DNA of 64,000 nucleotides from Allodiplogaster sudhausi (taxonomy: Eukaryota; Nematoda; Chromadorea; Rhabditida; Diplogasteridae), in contig CALZFC010000009.1 in NCBI GenBank assembly GCA_945643635.1, forward strand, positions 623,501 through 687,500, written 5' to 3'. The notes under the pieces are model-generated. The model saw only the letters and a list, made by a program, of their open reading frames with translations. It ran no database searches and had not been told where the DNA came from. Of the stretch, positions 1-11,389 are shown one piece after another. The position numbers and the translations under genes are program-made. Position 1 is the stretch's first letter; each line of letters begins with the position of its first letter.

Positions 1-596
1 TTTATTCTTTTTGGTGTACATATTTATCTTGTCATTTTATCGTATTATTCAGTTTTTTTTTTAAATTTTTTTTTTGCAAAGCAATTGCGATAAAAAAGTC
101 AAGCCCGAGAAGATGATGAAAGGAGGGAACGTAGGGCCCTTTATCGGTTACTCTTAACGCTACGCTGATATTCGCCACGAGACACATGTCACATTTTATT
201 ATTCTTGTTGGGTTGTGACAAAAACACCAAGAGAGTGAATTCAATTGGGATGTCGCTGTAATCATCGAAACAATAGAATGCATAACAGAGATGTCCTGAG
301 CTTGTGAATAATAAACGTAAATAAATGGAACGGGCACTAAGTATTCTTTTTGCGTATTAATAAAATTCTAATAAATAGTGTGTAATCTACTGGGCAGATG
401 CTTTGGCCTTTGTGTCCGACACGTTGAAGTGGGAAATGTTGATGGATGGATATCGAGATGGAGAAAGAAAGAAGTCAACCCAGAGATTGGGGCGGCCTTC
501 TCTGTGGTCTACCGGTCTAGCCAGTTTCCTCCATATGTTATTGTTAGCTTTACAAGTCTCTCTCTCTAATCATTCATTATCTCTTCTCATTTTCAG
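1..596. other. No certain gene; AT-rich leader
   Basis: No feature I can defend. A stretch at about 390-530 is open in two plus-strand frames and sits just before the first convincing exon at 597, so it may hold one more exon of that gene, but splice sites there are ambiguous. Confidence 0.3.
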
Positions 597-2782
597 TTGC
601 TTCGGAATCGACGGCCAGTTCCGCAGAGCTTCCATCGGCATCTCTTGTATGTCGGCAGCATTGCTGAACGAGTCGAGCGAGAATATTCAGAAATCTTATT
701 GGTAACGGAAGAAATGAGCAATTCGAAAAATTGACAAAAGCTCAAAAAATCTTTCCAAAACTGAATTCATTTAGCATTTTAACCAAGCAAGCATACTATT
801 TTGTATTCACGAGCAGGTGAAATTATCCAGTGCTCCTTCTTAAGCCATGGTTTGTTTTAAAAAGAGCTATACTACTTGGTATGTATCTTTCAGAAAAGTA
901 CGCGTTCTATATTTACATTCGGAACAGAAGTTAATACACCTGCCTATATCTGGTGGATATTTCAAAAAAATTGTCAATCAGCTGATAGATAACGTAAATT
1001 GCTAGCCTGGATCATAGTCTTCGTCGAATGTTCTTGTCCCACGAACGAAGGGCTCGCGGTCGCCACTGACAAGAGCAAGTTCAGCCGGAAGAAGGTAGGG
1101 TGCAGGCAAGCTGGCTGCACTCCGCATCTTAATCATTATAAAACGAAATCTTTCTTTCTCCATAATGTTTGTGTAATTGCTTAATTAGTAAGCTAAATCA
1201 TTAACTCTGTTGCACTGTGACCAATTTTACAGGGCAACAGCTCTGGTTGGATATCTAACTCTGGAAAGTGAACATGGGAATTAACGCAGAATAATTATGT
1301 ATGTAGCTCATAGCCGATTACGATGTTACGAATCGCCAAGTTTTTCGAAAAAGGCTTGCAATTATTGAAAAAAATTTTTTAAATTGTTCTTAATTCTCTA
1401 CCATTTGCATCTTAATGATGGAAGTGTAAGAGAAGGACAAAGATGGTTCGAGAGATGGATAGGAAAGAGGACAAGGAAGAGAGAGGGGGGCAGGTTCCGA
1501 GAAAGGAAATGCCGCATCTTCGTTCATTAGCACACAAAGAAAGGCACGGATGCAAACGATGGCCACAACAAGAGACAGCCTTCTCTACTTGCGGAGTTAT
1601 CTTGTTGACAAGCTCCGATTTCACACCCTAGCTCTTTCCGTCAATGTTTCATTGACATTCTTTGTTAGCGAGAGCAAAAAAAAAAATCTTTTTTAAATAA
1701 ACTTTTTTTAAATCACAAATCTAAGACTTATTTGTTAATACACCTCTCTAAAGTTTGATCATTTGGCAATTGATTATTGTCCTTAATTAAATGAAAATGA
1801 CATTTTTGACGACAAGGGGCAATTTTGAGAGAGCAGATGGCAAAGAAGCATAATAGCCCCGTGGGAGTTGACGTTTTCTTTTGGAATGCCTCTACCTACC
1901 ACCATTTTGGCTGATTGTTTGGCCCTCGGAACATCGCGGGTGTTCTTTTTTTTACTGCTGTTTATGTGCGAAGGCGGCGGCAATAATGAGCGGAGGACTT
2001 TTTTGTGCCCGAGGAAGGTGGCAATAATTATGAATGATGAATAAGAGAAGCCAGCAAGCGGCCTTACCGTAGCCACGAGAGCGAGCAGAGGCAGAAGAAG
2101 CAGTTCGAGCCTGTGGCGTCGCATCTCCTCAAGTGAAGAAGGGAGAAGATGTGTTCTGGCAGGGGAGGAGGAGAAGGAGAAGGAGCACCTCTGCCTGCCT
2201 GCCTGCCTTGAGGGGGCGTGCCACACCTCGGCTTAGGCAAAGCAGGAGGCAAAGCAAGGCATGTAAAAGGGTGCATGTGCGTGTGTGCAACTCCAGCAAG
2301 TCCATCTCACATCACCTCCTCCGTCATTCATTCCAACCTGTACATCTTCTCTCATTCTCCGCCGTCTCTCGTCTCTCTCTCTCTCTGTCAGGGTTCATGC
2401 CTCGGCCAGAAACGGCAGCCGCCCTCACCAGCAAGTGGACAACGAAGCCAATTCGGACAGTCCCCTGTTTACGCACGAAGAAGGGAGAGAGATCGCGGAG
2501 AGTCAGAGAAGCAGAGGAAGAAGAGTGGCAACATCAGAGGGAGAGAGGGATCAAAGATTTAGAGAAGCAGAGGACGAAGAGTGGCAATATCAGAGATTCA
2601 GAGAAGCAGAGGACGAAAAGTGGCAACATCAGCGGAAGAAGCTCCAGAGAGCGACAATGACTGAAGCAACCAGACTTCTTCTTCATTTTCAACAACTGCT
2701 CATCATTGCTCATATGCACACAAAATCGCTGCAAAATGAGCGAATATTATCAGCACCTGTATATGACTACTCTCCAAAATAG
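597..2782 (+). CDS. 3' part of an unknown gene (three exons)
   Basis: Three plus-strand exons join with matching phase: 597-701 (35 codons), 1018-1094 and 2392-2782, ending at TAG 2780-2782. Acceptors are TTTTCAG, ATCATAG and CTGTCAG; donors are GTAACG and GTAGGG. The first exon is basic then helical, the second is Ser/Arg-rich (SSSNVLVPRTKG), the third is charged and holds a repeated motif around REAEDEEWQ, then a hydrophobic tail. I recognise no domain. The 5' part lies outside the window or before 597. The last exon reads into a 39-base-unit tandem repeat, so its coding status is the weakest part. The model rests on splice signals and phase alone; no homologue was identified. Confidence 0.45.
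2502..2633 (+). repeat. Imperfect tandem repeat, unit 39 bp or longer
   Basis: Three diverged copies of a purine-rich unit containing AGAGAAGCAGAGGA and GAGTGGCAACATCAG. The last two copies are nearly the same and 39 bp apart; the spacing from the first is longer. In the frame of the last exon of the upstream gene each copy reads as an acidic REAEDE-WQ motif. Confidence 0.7.
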
Positions 2783-3679
2783 TCATGAGGAGATAGACAA
2801 AAGCACTATCGGTTAAATCTGACGTACTGAACAAAACACTTGGATCTAAGCTAAGGAAAACTTTAAATATATATATATTTTTTTTAATTCTAAGAAAAAA
2901 ATTTTAGAGTTTGAACTTTCCAGTGATTTAACATTTTCCAGCAGCTTTCTGTTTGTGACCAATGAACGCAGATTCTAATAAGAGTCTGGATTCTGCTCAT
3001 AATGTTGGCCAGATGGAACGAGACAGCGAATGCTGAATGTGACAAGCGTTTTCTTAATATATGGATGTATGTAATAAAAAATAGCAGATAAAAGTGCTAA
3101 TTGATATCTCTAGTACATTCGAGGTATGCCTCGGCTTTATAGCTTGACGGAATTTTGTTTTATGTATGACTGTGAGCCGAAAACCAATTACGCAGTTGCG
3201 AGGGCGAAGAGACAAAAAAGGTACATAGATGCCTTATCCCTTGGCCACAATCAATCTTAATTTTTTTTTCTTACAGGTATCATAATCAGCAAAAAAAAAA
3301 ACAACAACAAGAGAATTCCTAAAATCAATATGCACATGCTTATTTTGAAATATGTTTATTCCCTATAATGATTAATTTTAGGAAAGCAAGGAATGTGGGA
3401 AGCACTACTTTAGTTGTGAAATGATGAAGTCAAATGTAAAATATAAAATTAACGAATCAGTTTGTATTCTCAAGATTTTCTTAAAAGCAATTAAGCCGAT
3501 ATGGCTGTACAAGGTGCCCAATTCCGATGTGAAGGAAAAGACTAACAGCGAATTTGATGAACCAGGTTGTTGATCAGCAGAATTTGGTTTCGATGGTTCC
3601 CTCTCTCTCCGCCTCTCGCCCTCAATCTTTGTCGTATCTTTCTCTATCTCTCTCTCTATGTCCTCTCTCTCTCTCTCCT

Positions 3680-3717
<38 letters not shown>

Positions 3718-3766
3718 CCTCTCTCTCTCTCTATCTCTCTTCTCTTTCTCTTTCTCTTTCTTTCTT

Positions 3767-3797
<31 letters not shown>

Positions 3798-4131
3798 GTC
3801 TTTCTCTATCTCTGTCACTCTCTCTATTACTGTGCAGTTGCATCTTGCTGTCTACATATTCTCTGTATTAAAGAAATTTAATGCTCATTAACATTTCAAA
3901 AGGCAATGTGAATTATTTGCTACGAACATGTAGTTTTATTTTGGAATGAGAAAGGTTTTTTGACTGAATGATGGAATGAATATCCCGCGAAGCCTCCGGC
4001 AGGAAGCGGAGGAGAAAAAGAGAGACATGAGGTTACTATCCATGTTCCACCGCGTCTGAATCGCTCTATCGGTCTCTATCTCCCCCACCCTCATTTTATC
4101 CCACCGCCTTACTCTAACCTCCTCTAACTCT

Positions 4132-4167
<36 letters not shown>

Positions 4168-4794
4168 ATCTTTCTTTATTTTTCTGATTTTTAAGATAAT
4201 GTTTGACTTTTTCCCTGTTCCTGAATTCGGTCCACTGGTCCTGGCAAGAACTTCCATCTATGTAAGAGTCATGGCAAAATAAGTACTGTAGAGAAAGAAG
4301 ACGAAGCCTCTTCTCCAGTATATTTTCATGTTGTATGTTATACAATACTCATTTTAATATGAGCACTCTATTGGTAAATTGATTCCAGTGGAATATCGTC
4401 TTATGATTAAGAAAAGTAGAGGACATGATTTCTCTATTTTATTCAGACGTCGCAGCGGTTTCGAATGTCTAGATAAGGGAAGTTCGTTTCTGTTTGCGAT
4501 GTTATTTCATTATACTCATTTATTCGCTGCATTGCTTTTGTTGTTGCTGGGTAATTTTACGAGAATAAAGAGTGTTAATCCTCTCACAAGATCTCCTCTA
4601 TATGAATATCTGGGGTCTTCTCTGCGAGTTGAACAATTCGCAGTGGTCGTTCTTATGAACGGTAAACTACAAACGAAGTGTTACAGAAATGGGTTATAGT
4701 GTTTTGGCGCAAATTCAATTTTTTAAGCTATTATTCTTTCATTCTTTTCATACATGTTGTCTCTAAATCATAGCTCTCTCTCTCTCTCTCTTTC

Positions 4795-4855
<61 letters not shown>

Positions 4856-5107
4856 CCAGTGTCAGGCATAAGGGCGAATTCGAGCGCAAGTTGTTGGCTT
4901 CTTCTACCACGCTCGCGACTTGCTCGAGCGGCAAGTGCGCCAAAGGACTTCCTGATTTACAAAATGAATCAAAAAGTGCTCTAGACATTCTTTATTGGGT
5001 ATATTTCTCACCATTTTAATTCACCTTAAATACAACAAATGTTTAAATCTTTTATAAAATGAAGGTTTACTTGAACATTGACAAATGAGATGGCTATTCG
5101 ACAACGG
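2783..5107. other. Intergenic, CT microsatellites
   Basis: No gene seen. Pyrimidine tracts at about 3601-3826, 4133-4165 and 4773-4852 account for the Ser/Leu-rich open frames here. The rest is AT-rich without clear repeats. Confidence 0.6.
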
Positions 5108-5115
5108 GGCGCTCC

Positions 5116-5572
5116 CAGAGGTGGGAATGGGCCCAAAATTTTTGGGCCAGCCCGGCCCTGGGGGCCCAAAGTCTCGGCCCGGCCCGGCCGGAAATTTCCG
5201 GGCCTTGTAATTTTGGGCCCGGCCCGGCCCGGCCCGTGGGCCCGTTTGAGCCCGATTTTCAAAAAAAAAAAAAAAATTTTTTTTCAAAAAATTTTTCTAT
5301 GTTAATTGGGGGTTTCTTTTGGGTTTGCATGAGTTTACCAAAGTAAAAAATATGTTTCCCCCACCCCTAAGTAACATGCCACTATATAAACCAATTTCAA
5401 ATACTTCCGAAAATTTCAAGTTTACGTTTTTACCTTCAATTTGCCAGGAATTTCTGACTTGAGGGCCCAATCGGGCCTACGGGCCGGCCCAACTTTTGTT
5501 GGGCCCGGCCCGGGGCCTTGGGAAATTGGGCCGGCCGGCCCTGAGGGCCGGGCCGGGCCATTCCCACCTCTG
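5116..5572. mobile_element. Non-autonomous hAT-type element with GGCCCG arrays
   Basis: 457 bp, bounded by terminal inverted repeats CAGAGGTGGGAATGG at both ends. Flanks are 8-bp near-duplicates, GGCGCTCC (5108-5115) and GGTGCTCC (5573-5580), one mismatch. Inside each end lies a dense array of GGCCCG/GGGCCC motifs, separated by an AT-rich centre. No coding capacity. The CAGAG-type termini, 8-bp duplication and GGCCCG arrays are shared with the coding hAT at 39798-44288, so this is probably a deletion derivative or MITE of the same group. Confidence 0.8.
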
Positions 5573-5621
5573 GGTGCTCCTTACTGTGGAGCACAATTTC
5601 GAATGAATTTGAAGGGGATAA

Positions 5622-6272
5622 AAATTTTGGCTCTATTCTAGTGTAGGCGTATCATAGGATTATAGGCGTCCCATGGAAATTAAAGGCGTCCCAAAAAAAT
5701 ATAGGCGTCCTATAAATTTTAGGGCGTCCGAAAAATTTCCGATAATTTAAAAAGTGACAGAACAAATTTTTTTTTACGATCTTTCTTTATTATGCATATT
5801 CGTGATAGTGGCAATGGAAGTACATATGTACATAGGGGAAGCGGAACTCATCAAGGAGTAAATGACTTGGCCATCTCGTGGTTAAGAATCTTCTCTTTTT
5901 TGAACTTTCTGCGCAGCATGTATTGATACAAATAGCTGGGGAGAAGATTGCCTCGCGTGCCATACAGATGTTTTAGCGACCTCTTCAACGCTCCCCAAGT
6001 GCCTTCGATGGATTGGGTGTGAATATATGTACATATAGAAACTCATGCACGAAAAGTTTAATTTCCTCCTCAAAGTACCTTTTTTGGGACGCCTTAAATT
6101 CCATGGGACGCCTTTTCTTGCCATAGGACGCCTATAAATCGGTCGGACGCCTATAATTTCATGGGACGCCTAATTTTTCCATGGGACGCCCATAATTCGG
6201 CGGGACGCCTTTATTTTCCATGGGACGCCTATAACCCCATGGGACGCCTACACTAGAATAGAGCCAAAATTT
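5622..6272. mobile_element. Fold-back element with GGCGTCCC repeat arrays
   Basis: 651 bp. The outer 25 or so bases (ATTTTGGCTCTATTCTAGTG) are present as inverted copies at both ends. Each arm continues as an array of about 20-bp units with core GGCGTCCCATGG, in opposite orientation in the two arms, and the right arm carries more units. The middle (about 5745-6050) is unique and AT-rich. No transposase and no clear target duplication were seen. It starts 49 bp after the hAT-type element at 5116-5572. Confidence 0.75.
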
Positions 6273-7076
6273 GTTTTTAATGTAAACCAGGTTGCCAGAG
6301 AATATTTCATTATCGTGCTCTTCAAAGTGCACTTAATGTCTGCCTCATTAGTGGAATGCGCCATTACCACAAGGAGTCGATATTTCAGGCGCTCGCTTTT
6401 CTGCTCGAGCCTGTGCAAAATGGTGTAGAAGTGAGAAGAACGGGAGGAAATGTGTGGACTGTGTGATGCGCGACCATTGCGACAGATGCTCCATTGCTCC
6501 ATCTCCAAAGAGCCGGGCAGAGCTGTGCATAATTTATCAGGAGCCAATCAGGCAGTCAGCATGCTAAAGAGGCTCTTTATTCAGGCTCTTCCATCTTCTT
6601 CTTCGCCTTTTTTTATTTATTTTGCCGCTCGCGTGAACTATTTGTTTTGTGCAAGTACATACGTCTGTGTGTGTGTGTGTGTGTGGTCAGACATCATTCT
6701 TACCATTAGAGAGATGTGTTCGCGAGTTGGTTGCCCACAGCTCACACCGAACAAGACCCAGACATTTTGTAGTTTCTAGTTTCAAGTAACCCATCAACTT
6801 TATAGACTCGCTCTGACCCGCTGCAGAATCTTTCCCTTCAATCTCTCCCTCCCTCTCTCTCTCTCATGCAAACGTCGAATTAAAACAGCAATGGCAAGGA
6901 CATCATCAATCAGCCCATCTCTTCTACTTGAACAAATCTTTATCCAAACTTTCAGATGATACACTGGATGTTATTATCCAGCTATTCATAGAGAGAGGCT
7001 GGTTGCGGAATGGTGCAAGAGAGAAGGTTGGATGAGAACAGCAGCGGGGACAGTTGACTATTTGTCGCTGGCACTG

Positions 7077-7119
<43 letters not shown>

Positions 7120-9397
7120 TTCTCTACCACTTTCTCGGTCATCCATTGCTTTCTTTTTTAGCCACCCTTTTCCATCCTCCCATCGCTTCCAACTCCTCTT
7201 CCCCCAACCCTTGCTCGCCGCTACAAACTCTCCTTTATCTTCATTCCCTTGCAGCTCCTCTCCCATTCCATTCGCTCCCTCTCTGCTGGGAACAGCAATG
7301 CTCCGGCCACTGCCGTTGCTGATTTCCAACATCTTTCGCTGTCACCCCTCCGAACGCAGTGCGCTCTCTCGTCTTTGTTGAGCCTTCTCTCGCACTCTCT
7401 CCTTCTCTCCCGCTCTCGCCTGCTCTCCCACTCTCTCTTTCTCTCGCACTCTCTCCTTCTCTCTCACTCTCTCTCTATCTCGTGTACTCTCTTCCTCTGC
7501 CCCCTTCTCTCTCTCTCTCACACACTCATATACTCGTCGCGCCAACACCATCTCCTTCCCCTACCCCTGTTCAGCAGCACTCGCACCACACTGAGAAAAT
7601 CGATAGTGCGCATAAACTCTCCTGAACTGATGTGCACACTCGTCAACTGTCTAGCCTCTCTCTCTCTCTGTTCTCTTCTCTCTCGTCCCCTAACTCTCTC
7701 TCACTCTGCCCCACCTTTCCCTCAAATATTCTAGCTTCTCTACTCGCCTCCCAATGCTGTCCGCCTTTCGCCCAGTCTCTCGCTGCGTCTTCCTGTCTGA
7801 ATAGGGCTGCCGGCTCCTCCAGTCTCCATATCGCTCCATCACCCTCTCCGGGCTCTCCTTTGCTTTCTTTCTTGCACTTTCCCTCTCTCAGTCTCCTGCT
7901 GTCTCCTCTCTCTGCTCTCTCTCCCTCTCTCTCTGTCTCTCGCTCGCTCTTTCCCCCATCTCTCTCTCTACTCTCCTCTCCTCTCTCTCTCTCTCTCTAC
8001 TCTCCTCTCCTCTCTCTCTCTCTCTCTCTCTCCTTCTCTCTCTCTCCTTATTCTTCGCCAACACCCTCAGTGTCCGCATTGGCTGCTCCGCCGCCTCGCG
8101 CCGACTGTTGTCTTCTCTCTTCTCTGCCTCCTTCCCAACCAACATTTCCTAGTCTCCCCCCCCCCCTACCTCGGCCCTTGAATGCCCCAAGTGGCAGCTG
8201 CATTTTAAGCGCTCTCTTTTCTCTCACTCTCTCTCTCGCTCTCTCTCTCACTCCCTAATTCTTTCTTCTCTCTCTCTCCTCTCTCTCCACTCACTCTCTC
8301 ACTCGTTCCACCTGGACACGTATGATCCTTCCTCTCCGAATCAGTTCTTCCCATACACACTTTCCAGTACCTTAATCTTCCTCTCAGATATCCGAGGTGT
8401 ATGAGTCAATCTAAAATTCAAATTTTAGCTTGAAGATGAGAGAGTCACGGAAACGGATGTATGGAGAAGGTAGTGAGACGAGAAGATTAAGAGAGATGGG
8501 ACACGCGAACACTTCTGGCAAAATGTTGGGAGTCTCTCACCGAGCCTTGTGGAGAGTGATTCAGCGCGTGTTCTTATTGTTGGGCATCTTTTCCTGATTA
8601 AAAAAAACTGTGCACAAATAAGCACGGTGATATGAGAAAGAGAGCAAAAAAAAAGAGCGGAAAGAGAAAATGATCATAGAATAGAGCAGACGATCTTATG
8701 ATTATTATCTTCCTTGTCAGATAGCTTCTTCAGTGCGAGAGAGAGAGAGAGAAAGAGAGAGAGAGATAGTCATGTGATCATCTACTTCTCTCATTTCCTA
8801 CCCTATCTCGCTCCATTCACATGCCCTACCCAATCGGTGTACTATGTGCCTAATGCGCTTGTGGCTTGTCCTTTTATTCATTGCTGCTCATTATTTTATC
8901 TGCACATACAAATCGAGCTAACCCTTTAATCTTCCACTTCAGCGAATGCATTTTTGTAGTTGTTGGATCTTTTCACATTTTTATTTGCACTAATATTTAG
9001 CTTGGCTCAGGTTAGCATTATTTTTAACATCTCTCTACCATTTCCAACCATATTTTATCACTGAGTGAACATGTCATTTCCTATTTGTCTCTTTCGCCAT
9101 CTCGAAGATTGTGTACACAAAGACGATATCTTTTTTTTATACTGCATACCATATCATATTTGATTATCTATTCGTATTGATGTTTCTGTTTTTTTTTGTT
9201 ACATACATACATATATGACGCTTGTGCATACATCCATATCTCTAACCACTCTTATGGAAATGAAGACTGTTCTGTACAATAGTAGATAGATGAAGGGTGC
9301 CATTCTCGTGCTTTGAGGACTCCTCCAGACTGCTTGTGCTGCGAGAAGAAGACTGTTGCTAGTGTGGAGTGGACGGCTCTCCACGAGACACTCGCGT
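6273..9397. other. Intergenic, long pyrimidine-rich stretch
   Basis: No gene I can defend. 7078-8310 is almost continuously pyrimidine on the plus strand, with pure (CT)n runs at 7078-7112, 7980-8045 and 8220-8300. A GA tract lies at 8738-8766. The Ser/Leu/Pro open frames here are products of this composition. The region just before 9363 ends in a TTGCTAG acceptor-like site in front of the next gene. Confidence 0.6.
7078..8310 (+). repeat. 1.2-kb polypyrimidine region
   Basis: Mostly C and T on the plus strand, broken by short mixed islands. It mixes (CT)n with CTCC and CTTT variants, so it is a degraded microsatellite field and not a single clean array. It is the longest such stretch in the window. 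Confidence 0.75.
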
Positions 9398-9602
9398 ATG
9401 TCATCTGTGGATGCTCTGCGAGACGCCGAGGACGGAGAGAATCAGCCGGTGGTGCTTGGAGAGAGGGAGGAGATGTCGCCGAGGGACCGCGGAGTCTTCT
9501 CCGATGACGACCACCAGAACGACGATGGCGCGACTGCCGAGCGAGCACCCGACGACCACGGCACGCGACAACCACTCGCTGAGGCCGATCCGGTAGGACT
9601 GA

Positions 9603-9657
<55 letters not shown>

Positions 9658-11344
9658 AAGAAAGAGAGACAATAACGATACAGAGATTTAAACGAGCTTG
9701 CAGCCAACTTAAGTAATGAAAATAATTTAAGAACTGTTTAAAGAGTGATTGCTATTTCCCTTTCGAGCAAAAGTCCTATATTGTGCGTAGTATCCGCAGA
9801 GAGGAGCGGAACTTCGGGTCGAGCAGGCGGAGGAGCTCGTCGAGTTGGCTGCCATCTTTGGCCTCCTCCGACAGACTCTGATTCCTCCGCATCGATTCGT
9901 CATCACCAAGAAGATTATGACTACGGTAAGCGTGGAAGAAGTTTGTTTTTTCATTCTTTTCTGGTCAGGTGTTAAGATATTATCTTATTTATTCTTTATA
10001 AAACATAATTTGAATGTATTTTTTTCCAGCAAAACTCGCATGGCCAAGACGAGGAACATCTCATCGTCCTCTGCAATGACGTAATTCTCATTGCTGAGCC
10101 TACGAAAGAGCCGAAGACGCCCGCGCATCGGTACTCATTTTAAGCCGGCACAATTTTTTTTTTTTTGTGTTGAATAAAAAAATAGTTTGTTACTTTAAAG
10201 AATATCTTCATAATTCATCTGATCTTGTGAATAATGAATGATTTATAACAACAAAAAAAATGGACATAAAACATTTAATCTTCCGCAGATTTGATCTGCG
10301 AAAGACGGTGCCTCTGATGGGCTTGAACGTTCAACGCTACTCGCTGACGCACATCTTCCTCGACCACACGAGGGAGAACATCACGATCGTCCTGGAATCT
10401 GAGGACAACGACCTCGTCAAGGCTTTGTTAGCCAGCCTTTCTCACTTTTCTACACTCCTCTTCCCCTTCTCTCTCTCTCTCTCTCGAGTATCATTTGCAT
10501 AATGATACCCTTTCACATTTCGTACACTTTCTTCTTTCTCTGTTTTCCCTTTGGAACAGGAGCGACAATATGATTTCGACTAAGAGGATCAATTCTGTCC
10601 ATTTTCAAACTAAATATAGTGACTCCAGGGTTAATTTTACGTAGAGTCTGACGGAACTTATATAGTTTATTGTAAGTTTTATATTTCTCTTAAACATTTT
10701 ATTGCGATATACATCCCCTTCAGACTAGCGACTGATTTGGAGAACACTGTTTTAGCTTCGACGCCATTGAATTCGCAATTCGCCGCCTCCAGGCACACGA
10801 GATCGAGCGGAGTCGCCAGCAGCAGCAGCCACGAGAACTGGCGCGGAGTGTCACGCGGCCTTCGCGCGATCCGAGGCATGAGAGGAGCAGGTTCGGCTTT
10901 TCTCTCTTTTTCTCCTTTCTTCCTCTCACAATTAGTGTGTTTTTTTCTTTTTTTCTTTTTGTTGTTAGCATCAAAAGTTGATTAATTGATAATTGATGGT
11001 AACTGATTTAGTATTTTAAAAAACAACTATGAATGAATGTAACCCGAATAACGCGCCTGATCCATCATCTCCTCAGAAGAGTGCGCGGCAGCTTCAGCGA
11101 GCCGACGGCCATCGTGCGGCCGCAGCCACGCGCGCCCCTCGCGCCCGTCTTCGCGCCCGACGAGCGAGAAGAGCACAACTTTAGCGGTAGCGAAGAGAAC
11201 AACATTGTGCGCGTGCTCGATGATGAGAACGACACGCCCGTCGACCCGAACGACGACGACCGCGAGCAGCCACCGCGACGCCGGCTTCAGCCACTCACGT
11301 TGCGCATCGAGGAGGTTTGCTCCGCCGCCTGACGTTTCCCAGAC

Positions 11345-11389
<45 letters not shown>

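Noticed and set aside
3554..3891. Ser/Leu-repeat proteins
   Set aside because: Open frames come from (CT)n read as Ser-Leu, or Arg-Glu on the other strand; the same holds for most such frames in the window.
5640..6255. CRISPR-like array of GGCGTCCC repeats
   Set aside because: The unit is short with irregular spacers, orientation flips between arms, and the genome is eukaryotic; a fold-back element fits better.
9252..9707. Minus-strand protein rich in Arg and Ser
   Set aside because: Antisense of the first exon of the three-PH gene plus a GA tract.
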